Below are positions 23,391-29,290 of a stretch of 29,290 nucleotides of DNA, piece after piece. The notes under the pieces are model-generated. The model saw only the letters and a program-made list of their open reading frames with translations. It was not told the origin of the DNA and made no database searches. The position numbers were made by a program, and so were the translations under genes. The DNA lies in the NCBI GenBank assembly GCA_964228885.1, contig CAXRCG010000124.1:1-29290 (forward strand). The letters are read 5' to 3'. This DNA comes from UBA4582 sp964228885 (GTDB taxonomy: Bacteria; Pseudomonadota; Gammaproteobacteria; Pseudomonadales; Azotimanducaceae). Position 1 is the stretch's first letter. Every line of letters begins with the position of its first letter.

Positions 23391-25247
23391 ATGTCGATTA
23401 CAATTGATCCCGCAACTGGCCTTAAATGTTTTAACACACGAGCGGCAAAATCTACCGATAGAATTAAGGGGCAGGGGTATTCGGTTGTTACCGATGAATC
23501 ACTGATTACGTTACCAGAGCCGCCACCCGGTGCGACGTTTAATGCAGAGGAACAGGCCAAATATCGCGAATTCAAAGAGGCGCGTGAGGGCGTTGCGGAC
23601 TACATTGCCATGGAGGGTGATTTTGCCAAGTACTTAGAGGATGTTTATTCCGAGCCACCCATTCAACGGGAAGCTCTGACAGACGCGTGTGAAGTCTTGG
23701 TTGTGGGTGCTGGATTTGCAGCGCTGCTACTCTGGTACCGTCTCAAACAAGCCGGGTTTAAGGATGTGCGTTTCTGTGAAAAAGGTGGTGACGTGGGTGG
23801 TACATGGTATTGGAATCGTTATCCTGGTATCGCCTGCGATGTTGAATCTTACAGCTATCTGCCGTTGTTGGAGGAAATGGGTTACATCCCTACCATGAAA
23901 TTCGCGTCTGGCTTTGAAATTCTAGAATATTGTCAGCGCATGGCCGAAAAGTTTGGGTTTTATGATCGATGTTTGTTTCACACGACCGTTGAAGAAACGC
24001 GGTGGGACGAAGACTCTGCTCGCTGGACGGTAAAAACCGACCGTGGAGATGCGATGAAGGCACAGTTTGTCGTGCTTGCCAATGGTATTTTAACTACACC
24101 AAAGTTGGCTCGCATTGACGGCATGGAAAGCTTCAAAGGTAAGGCTTTTCACTCTTCCCGCTGGAATTATCACGTTGATCTAAAGGGTAAAAGAGTGGGC
24201 ATCATTGGTACCGGTGCAACTGCTGTGCAGATTATTCCGGAGATCGCCAAAGAAGTAGAAGACCTTTATGTTTTTCAACGTACGCCTTCAACGATTGATG
24301 TGAGAGATCAGCGAGTGACGACGGAAGAAGAGGCGCAACGTTGGATGAACGAACCCGGTTGGGCTGTGGCCCGTCGTGAACGCCTGGCGACTATTTCTGC
24401 GGGTAGAACAGCCTTAAAGGCTAATGACGACTTTCTGTCGGGAAAAATCGATCACGTTAAAGAGCCGAAAGTGCACGCGACACAATTGTCACCAGAAGAG
24501 TTGATAGCGCGCCAACTCAATACAAATTTTCGAATTATGGAACAAATTCGCGGTCGGGTTGATGCTGTGGTTGATGACCCCGAGGTTGCCGAACTGCTAA
24601 AGCCCTATTATTCCTACGGCTGTAAAAGGCCGACTTTCCACGACCAGTACTTGCCTTCATTTAATCGACCTAATGTTCACTTGATTAATACGGCACCTAC
24701 CGGTGTGAGCAAAATCAACGAAACTGGCGTGATCCACAATGGCATTGAATACCCGGTTGATGTGCTTATTTATGCAACCGGCTTTCAATGGATGGAAACC
24801 TCTACCTTTAACATGGTGACAGGTCCAGGTGGCCGAACTTTGAATGCTAAATGGAAAGAGGAAGGTACAAAAACTTTCCTCGGTATGCACAGTGCAGGTT
24901 TCCCCAACTTGTTGATCATGACCGGCCCTCAGGGTGGGGGTGGACAGTTTAATTTTACCCGTGTTTGTGAAATGCACGCGACCTATGTCACATGGATGTT
25001 AACCGAGATGCGAGACAGAGGGTTTGACTCTGTCGATGTGAAAAGGGAATCCGAAGAAGAATATGCCGATCACTGTCGAGAAATGGATCTGTTGTCTAAG
25101 CCTCTGCGAGACTGTTACTCATATTATAATGGTGATGGTTCTGCCGAGCCTGGTAGCCTTGCTTACTACGGCGGAGGTGATCGTTGGCACGAACGTCGCA
25201 AAGCAGCGCAGGCATCTCTTGATCCCTATATTTTTAAAATGCAATAG
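23391..25247 (+). CDS. Baeyer-Villiger monooxygenase (class I flavoprotein)
   Basis: The 618-residue protein has a ~100-residue N-terminal extension as in the longer ketone monooxygenases. FAD site: VLVVGAGFAALLL (106-111, with Ala replacing the usual second Gly pair). The flavin-contact block GGTWYWNRYPGIACDVES is well conserved. The Baeyer-Villiger fingerprint FxGxxxHxxxW is FKGKAFHSSRW (248-258) followed by Asn where Pro or Asp is usual. The NADPH site is VGIIGTGATAVQI (273-278). It should use NADPH and oxygen to insert an oxygen next to a ketone, making an ester or lactone. AGGAG and AAAGG precede the ATG. It is the core of the predicted catabolic module. Confidence 0.93.
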   Translation: MSITIDPATGLKCFNTRAAKSTDRIKGQGYSVVTDESLITLPEPPPGATFNAEEQAKYREFKEAREGVADYIAMEGDFAKYLEDVYSEPPIQREALTDACEVLVVGAGFAALLLWYRLKQAGFKDVRFCEKGGDVGGTWYWNRYPGIACDVESYSYLPLLEEMGYIPTMKFASGFEILEYCQRMAEKFGFYDRCLFHTTVEETRWDEDSARWTVKTDRGDAMKAQFVVLANGILTTPKLARIDGMESFKGKAFHSSRWNYHVDLKGKRVGIIGTGATAVQIIPEIAKEVEDLYVFQRTPSTIDVRDQRVTTEEEAQRWMNEPGWAVARRERLATISAGRTALKANDDFLSGKIDHVKEPKVHATQLSPEELIARQLNTNFRIMEQIRGRVDAVVDDPEVAELLKPYYSYGCKRPTFHDQYLPSFNRPNVHLINTAPTGVSKINETGVIHNGIEYPVDVLIYATGFQWMETSTFNMVTGPGGRTLNAKWKEEGTKTFLGMHSAGFPNLLIMTGPQGGGGQFNFTRVCEMHATYVTWMLTEMRDRGFDSVDVKRESEEEYADHCREMDLLSKPLRDCYSYYNGDGSAEPGSLAYYGGGDRWHERRKAAQASLDPYIFKMQ

Positions 25248-25263
25248 TTCAGGTCTAACTATC

Positions 25264-25377
25264 ATGAGTGAAACAACAATTAAGCAGAAGTTGCTGAGAC
25301 TCGCAGTAGCTATTACTCGGGACTTTCCGCAGTCCATGACCGGACCCTTTTGTACGCTGTTTGGTAAAAAACTATAG
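25264..25377 (+). CDS. Hypothetical small ORF, 37 residues
   Basis: An ATG-TAG frame lies in the space between the Baeyer-Villiger and SDR genes, on the same strand and 16 nt after the previous stop. The product is basic with an amphipathic first half (KQKLLRLAVAITRDF) and a single Cys. No good ribosome-binding site is visible. It may be a small accessory protein or the start of a gene that has been truncated. I cannot name it. Confidence 0.35.
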   Translation: MSETTIKQKLLRLAVAITRDFPQSMTGPFCTLFGKKL

Positions 25378-25438
25378 AAGATAAAGTGTATGTCGGTTTT
25401 TTTTGCATCGCGTAATAAAAAGCAATAGGAGTCAACAA

Positions 25439-26191
25439 GTGAGCGGCAGAATTTCGAATAAGATAGCACTAATTACCGGTGGCGCATCCGGCATTGGGTT
25501 AGCTACCGCAAAGATGATGGCAGCGGAAGGGGCCCGAGTGATTATCGCCGATATTAATGAAGCGGTTGGAAGTCAAGTTGCAACAGAACTTGGCGGCATA
25601 TTCTGCGCGCTCGACGTCAGCGATGAAAGTGCGTGGATCGTCACGATGGAAAATATTTCCACCGAGTATCCCCGTCTGGATATCCTTGTGAATAACGCGG
25701 GAATCTCCCCACACGATAACATCGAAAATTTTGATCTCGACAATTGGCGTCATGTTCATTCGATAGTTGCCGAGAGTGTTGCTCTCGGATGTAAACACGG
25801 TTTATCTCTGCTTCGGCAAAGTGAGGCGGCGGCAATCGTTAATCTGTCATCTGTGGCTGGTATGGTCGGTGCTGCGAATTATGCATCTTACGGCTCAGCA
25901 AAAGCCGCGGTGCGTAATTTGACCAAATCGATCGCAATGCATTGTGCACAAAAGGGGTATGCAATCAGGGCGAATTCAGTACACCCTGGATCGATTGATA
26001 CTCCAATTCTTGATGCAGACAAGGCAAAATATGGAGAGCGCGCAATTACCGCGCGAGAGCAAAGTATCCCATTGGGACGGCTTGGGCAGGCAGAAGAAGT
26101 TGCCAATGCAATTTTGTTTCTCGCTTCTGATGAGGCTAGCTTCATCACTGGAACAGAACTCATTGTTGATGGCGGATTCACTGCACGTTGA
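25439..26191 (+). CDS. Short-chain dehydrogenase/reductase (classical SDR)
   Basis: The GTG at 25439 is chosen because TAGGAG ends seven bases upstream and the product then starts with MSGRISNKIALITGG, giving 250 residues as is normal for classical SDRs; a longer frame from a TTG at 25403 has no support. TGGASGIG (13-20) and Asp38 after strand beta-2 indicate NAD(H). NNAG is at 85-88 and the catalytic Ser138, Tyr151 and Lys155 (YGSAK) are present. The fourth catalytic position, usually Asn in a text like HSINxES, appears as Val110 (HSIVAES). The C-terminus TELIVDGG is standard. Likely an alcohol/ketone dehydrogenase acting on products of the oxygenases. Confidence 0.92.
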   Translation: MSGRISNKIALITGGASGIGLATAKMMAAEGARVIIADINEAVGSQVATELGGIFCALDVSDESAWIVTMENISTEYPRLDILVNNAGISPHDNIENFDLDNWRHVHSIVAESVALGCKHGLSLLRQSEAAAIVNLSSVAGMVGAANYASYGSAKAAVRNLTKSIAMHCAQKGYAIRANSVHPGSIDTPILDADKAKYGERAITAREQSIPLGRLGQAEEVANAILFLASDEASFITGTELIVDGGFTAR

Positions 26192-26250
26192 GCCTGAACA
26201 CACACGATATCGAATCTTACTAAAACAGTTAATAAACGAGGAGAAGAGTA

Positions 26251-26721
26251 ATGTCTGAAGTACTGGAAAAAGCACTGGAGATCATGACGTCGCGACTGGG
26301 CGAGCAGACTTCACAGAGCGAATGGTTTGAAGTAACGCAAGAGCGAATTAACGATTACGCCGAGGTATCGATGGATCATCAATGGATTCACATCGATGTT
26401 GAGCGCGCGAAGGCTGGTCCTTTTGGCGCACCTATCGCACACGGTAATCTTACGATTGCGATCATGGGGCAGTTACCCATCGCTTCTGTCGCCGAGGGTC
26501 CCAAAATCGAGGGGCAGAAACTTGGTATTAATTACGGTTTTGATCGAATTCGGTTCCCGTCTCCGGTGCCTGCTGGTACAAGGATTCGCGCTACCAGCAC
26601 GCTGCGAAGAGCCGAAGCAAAAGGCAACATGATTGAGACGATGAATGAGGTCGTTGTCGAAGCAGAAGGCAGCGACAAACCAGTATGCGTGGCTGAGAGT
26701 GTTGGCCGAATGGTGTTCTAG
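26251..26721 (+). CDS. MaoC-like (R)-specific enoyl-CoA hydratase family protein
   Basis: The 156-residue hot-dog fold protein fits the single-domain MaoC/NodN-type hydratases. The catalytic dyad Asp42 and His47 lies in MDHQWIHID, with the same five-residue spacing as PhaJ. The following FGAPIAHGNLTIAI is the overhanging-segment consensus with the HG pair. The product should hydrate a trans-2-enoyl thioester, a beta-oxidation-like step. GAGGAG lies upstream of the ATG. It follows the SDR by 59 nt. An imperfect hairpin (TGCCGGC/GCTGGCA, 26742-26762) lies just after its stop. Confidence 0.92.
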   Translation: MSEVLEKALEIMTSRLGEQTSQSEWFEVTQERINDYAEVSMDHQWIHIDVERAKAGPFGAPIAHGNLTIAIMGQLPIASVAEGPKIEGQKLGINYGFDRIRFPSPVPAGTRIRATSTLRRAEAKGNMIETMNEVVVEAEGSDKPVCVAESVGRMVF

Positions 26722-26741
26722 CATTTTCTCAGGTGGTGTTT

Positions 26742-26762
26742 TGCCGGCAACGGATGCTGGCA
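26742..26762. terminator. Imperfect hairpin after the MaoC gene
   Basis: TGCCGGC and GCTGGCA form a 7-bp stem with one G-U pair and a seven-base loop. No T-run follows, so it may be only an attenuating or RNA-stabilising hairpin before the MFS gene. Confidence 0.25.
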
Positions 26763-26826
26763 GCACCCATCAACGATAAAGGGCTACCGCCACTAAGGAT
26801 GCCCGTATAGTGAAGGGAACTTTGAT

Positions 26827-28143
26827 TTGAGTGGTTTCATGCAACTGGTTCTGGCGGAAAACAGACACCTGAGAATAGCTAGCTTCGCGATTTTTTATGT
26901 GGCTCAAGGTTTACCGATAGGACTGTTGATGATTGCCATACCCGCATGGTTGGCGGCAGCGGGTGCTACAGCGACAGAAATCGCCTCCTACGTATCCCTT
27001 GCTGGTTTGCCTTGGGGTCTAAAGCTTTTCGCGGGTCCAGTGATGGACCGCTTCTCCTATCTTTCAATGGGTCGCAGAAGACCTTGGGTTGTGTTGTCCC
27101 AAAGCGGCTTGTTACTTGCGCTCTTTTTTATGGCGCTAACGCCTGATCCGATTGACAGTGTTGGGCTGCTCGCGACAATGGCTTTTTTGGTCAACATGTT
27201 TGCGGCGGTTCAGGATGTTGCCGTCGATGGGATGGCGATAGATGTGCTTGAGCCTGATGAAAGAGGCTCCGCTAATGCTTTTATGGCTTGTGGTCAGGTT
27301 GTTGGTTTTTCAGGTTCTGGCGTCATCTCCGCTTATGCGCTTGAATATAGCGGCCTCACGCTGGCATGTTTCATAGTTGCTGCTGGTGTTGCGCTGATTC
27401 TGCTCTGGTCGATTTTGATTAGAGAGCGATCAATGGAAAAGAGGCTACCCTGGACACAGGGCATAGCGGCCCCGCGATCGCTGGAAATTCAAGCCGGTAA
27501 CTGGGGTGAGATTTTTTCGAATCTTATTCGCGTAATGTTTTTACCAACGAGTCTGATACTCATGACCACAGCGTTATGCTGGGGCATGACCCAGGGTATT
27601 TGGGAGTCCTCTGCACCCGTTATTCTTACCCAGGAGTTAGGTTACGAGAGCACCGTCTACTCGAGCTGGTTTTCCGCGGTGAGTTTTGTTTCAGCGGTGC
27701 TGGGTTTATTGCTAGGACGATTTATAGATCGTTCCGGCGCGCAACGCTTTCTTTTTGTCGGCATCGCCGGTCTTGCAATTAATTATTTATTTGCAGCTAT
27801 TTTTTCAGATTATTGGGTGTCGCCCGTCTTTCTTGTGGTCATTGTTTGTTGCTACTCTCTGGCGGGCCAGGTGGCATTTATTTCCTTCATCGCGCTACAT
27901 ATGAACGTTTGTTGGGAGAAAATCGCCGCGACGCAATTTGCAATCTACATGGCTTGGTCAAACCTGTCGAAATCGATTGGCGCCGGCATTTACGCCCAGT
28001 TCAATGAGTATATTGCATTAACCGATTTGCCTTTTGTTTTGGGCGCTATCTGTGTGTTGGGTATGTCTCTGATCGCGACGATCGATATGCCAAAACACCG
28101 ACAACAATTAAGTCGTGTCAATCAGCCGCAACTGGGAATTTAG
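26827..28143 (+). CDS. MFS transporter (AmpG-like)
   Basis: The 438-residue protein has about twelve transmembrane helices. The first cytoplasmic loop carries an AmpG/PAT-type motif, GPVMDRFSYLSMGRRRPW, and the start FYVAQGLPIGLL is also AmpG-like. The DVAVDGMAIDVL segment is seen in the same group. AmpG takes up muropeptides, but related proteins carry other solutes, and context suggests uptake of the substrate of the oxidative cluster. The TTG at 26827 is preferred, since AAGGGA ends nine bases upstream; the ATG at 26839 is the alternative. The 3' end overlaps the convergent indolepyruvate oxidoreductase gene by four bases. Confidence 0.9.
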   Translation: MSGFMQLVLAENRHLRIASFAIFYVAQGLPIGLLMIAIPAWLAAAGATATEIASYVSLAGLPWGLKLFAGPVMDRFSYLSMGRRRPWVVLSQSGLLLALFFMALTPDPIDSVGLLATMAFLVNMFAAVQDVAVDGMAIDVLEPDERGSANAFMACGQVVGFSGSGVISAYALEYSGLTLACFIVAAGVALILLWSILIRERSMEKRLPWTQGIAAPRSLEIQAGNWGEIFSNLIRVMFLPTSLILMTTALCWGMTQGIWESSAPVILTQELGYESTVYSSWFSAVSFVSAVLGLLLGRFIDRSGAQRFLFVGIAGLAINYLFAAIFSDYWVSPVFLVVIVCCYSLAGQVAFISFIALHMNVCWEKIAATQFAIYMAWSNLSKSIGAGIYAQFNEYIALTDLPFVLGAICVLGMSLIATIDMPKHRQQLSRVNQPQLGI

Positions 28144-29290
28144 TCCGTTACCTGTGCGCGTTGTTGCCAGTATTGCGCCAGTGATTCTTGTTTGACGTGA
28201 CCAAACCCACGAATTTGCTCCGGTAGCCGTGCCATTTGAATAGCCTCATCAAGGTTTTTAGGTGACAGTGCCGTCAGCTCGCGATCGATCATAGACTCGT
28301 ATTCGATGATCAACTCGCGCTCGCTGCGTCTTTCTGCGGAGTAACCAAAAATGTCAAAAACAGTCCCCCTCAGCCATTTTAGTTGCGCCAATAATTGAAA
28401 TCCGTGCATCATCCAGCTGCCGAATTCTCGTTTTGCGGGCAAGCCGGTCGAAGGATGTTTACGGCTAAGCAGGGGTGGCGCCATATTGAATTTTAATCGG
28501 TAGCCTGGCTCAAACTGAGCATCGAGCTTTTTCCTAAAGTCCGAGCTGGCAAATAACCTGCCAACTTCATATTCATCTTTATACGACATAAGCTTAGCGA
28601 GGTTTTCTGCTACTGCGTAGCTTAGCTCCTCAGATTGCAGCCCAAGCACTTGTTCAACTTTTCTTGTTTTGTTGACGGTGGCGAGGTAGCGATCTGCCCA
28701 TGCTTTGTTTTGATAGTCAGTAAGATGTTTAGATCGATGTATGATCAGCTCATCGAGCGTCAGTTTGTTGGTTTCAACAATGGATTCTGGTAGTAGCGCT
28801 CTCGTCTTTTCTGGATTGTGAGCGAACAAACGGCCCAGTCGAAGTGCTGTCAGGTTAAAGTCAATTGCAACGCCGTTGAGGGTGATAGCCCTCTCTAGCG
28901 CTCCCACCGAGACCGGCAGTAAAGCGTGTTGAGCAGCATAGCCCACCATAAACATATTGCTAGCAATGGTATCTCCCATGAGCTTGAGCGCGAGGTTGGT
29001 TGCGTCGACAAACCATGCCATATCTTCGCCAGTTCGAGCGGTAACCAGTGACGCCACGTGATGAGCATTAATCTGCAAATCCCGATCAAATTGAAAAGCG
29101 GCTGTCGGTTGAACCGCGGAGTTCCCAACAAATTGAGTTCGTCCGCTTCGGTAGGTGGTCGCGGCATCACCGGCCAGAGAAGCAACCAGATCAAAGCCCA
29201 AAATCAGATCTGCCTCGCCTGCGCCAATACGCTGGGCTGCCAGTTCTTCAGCGTCGTTTGCAATACGCAAGTGCGAATAAACCGCACCGT
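28140..29290 (-). CDS. Fused indolepyruvate ferredoxin oxidoreductase, C-terminal part (5' end outside window)
   Basis: The last ~383 codons of a minus-strand gene are visible and the frame stays open to the right edge, where it reads GAVYSHLRIA, a conserved block of the fused enzyme's gamma-type domain. That domain continues with the GEADLILGFDLVASLAGDA text; the C-terminal ~200 residues match the helical tail typical of the ~1150-residue fused proteins (DUF6537-like, LLSRKHPSTGLPAKREFGSW). The enzyme converts arylpyruvates or branched 2-oxoacids with CoA to acyl-CoA, reducing ferredoxin. The thiamine-diphosphate and iron-sulfur parts lie outside. A TTG at 29270 is internal, not the true start. 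Confidence 0.88.
   Translation of the reverse strand, partial: GAVYSHLRIANDAEELAAQRIGAGEADLILGFDLVASLAGDAATTYRSGRTQFVGNSAVQPTAAFQFDRDLQINAHHVASLVTARTGEDMAWFVDATNLALKLMGDTIASNMFMVGYAAQHALLPVSVGALERAITLNGVAIDFNLTALRLGRLFAHNPEKTRALLPESIVETNKLTLDELIIHRSKHLTDYQNKAWADRYLATVNKTRKVEQVLGLQSEELSYAVAENLAKLMSYKDEYEVGRLFASSDFRKKLDAQFEPGYRLKFNMAPPLLSRKHPSTGLPAKREFGSWMMHGFQLLAQLKWLRGTVFDIFGYSAERRSERELIIEYESMIDRELTALSPKNLDEAIQMARLPEQIRGFGHVKQESLAQYWQQRAQVTD

Noticed and set aside
25119..25469. A 116-codon minus-strand frame between the Baeyer-Villiger and SDR genes
   Set aside because: It overlaps the 3' end of the monooxygenase and the SDR start, and its Ser/Cys/Ile-rich text reads as antisense noise.
1..29290. 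CRISPR array, tRNA, rRNA, prophage or transposon
   Set aside because: No regularly spaced repeats, no cloverleaf-like segment noticed by eye, and no transposase, integrase or phage structural gene among the coding regions.

Overview
The window looks like a chromosomal segment of an aerobic marine gammaproteobacterium. The basis is gene content: DUF3604 lipoproteins next to a PpiC-type isomerase and a HupE/UreJ protein, a long-form QueF, a TonB-dependent receptor, SorAB-type sulfite dehydrogenase, P450/Baeyer-Villiger oxygenases and a fused indolepyruvate ferredoxin oxidoreductase. Placement below class is inference. I see no rRNA, tRNA, CRISPR array, transposase, integrase or phage gene.

Layout. 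(1) 1-6276, plus strand: the 3' end of a DUF3604 gene, a secreted or anchored metallo-beta-lactamase-fold hydrolase, a short orphan coding remnant, a complete DUF3604/PHP-like lipoprotein, a membrane-anchored PpiC-type isomerase, and a HupE/UreJ-type membrane protein joined to it by an ATGA overlap. This is the best candidate for an uncharacterised system: an envelope metal-dependent hydrolase with its own folding and possibly metal-supply partners. (2) 6309-9875, minus strand: an LLM-class flavin oxidoreductase and a TonB-dependent receptor, separated by a 495-nt gap. (3) 10076-14300: queF, a left-handed-helix acyltransferase, a YdjA-like nitroreductase, a helical (TerB-like) plus BRCT protein, and a PNPOx-family protein. 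The last is translationally coupled to a decayed RidA-family gene at 13233-13442 that has a frameshift and an internal deletion. (4) 14299-17077, minus strand: a DadA-like FAD oxidoreductase downstream of a cytochrome c and a Tat-exported molybdopterin sulfite dehydrogenase. (5) 17395-20625: a Nu-like glutathione transferase convergent with a cytochrome P450, then a zinc-free NADPH reductase of the CurA/PTGR type preceded by a strong inverted repeat. (6) 20829-28143, plus strand: a MATE exporter, an acyl-CoA-dehydrogenase-fold oxidoreductase or flavin monooxygenase, a Baeyer-Villiger monooxygenase, a small ORF, an SDR, a MaoC-type hydratase and an MFS transporter. Together these resemble a catabolic module for a cyclic or branched ketone or terpenoid/steroid-like substrate. 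(7) 28140 to the right edge, minus strand: the C-terminal part of a fused indolepyruvate ferredoxin oxidoreductase.

How the parts may work together. In region 6 the predicted steps (hydroxylation or dehydrogenation, ketone-to-ester oxygen insertion, alcohol oxidation, enoyl-thioester hydration) form a plausible oxidative route with import and export proteins. The nearby P450, GST and CurA-like reductase could supply activation and detoxification. The substrate cannot be read from the sequence. Start codons were revised where a ribosome-binding site, signal peptide or overlap argued for it (HupE, TonB receptor, nitroreductase, PNPOx, SorA, SDR).
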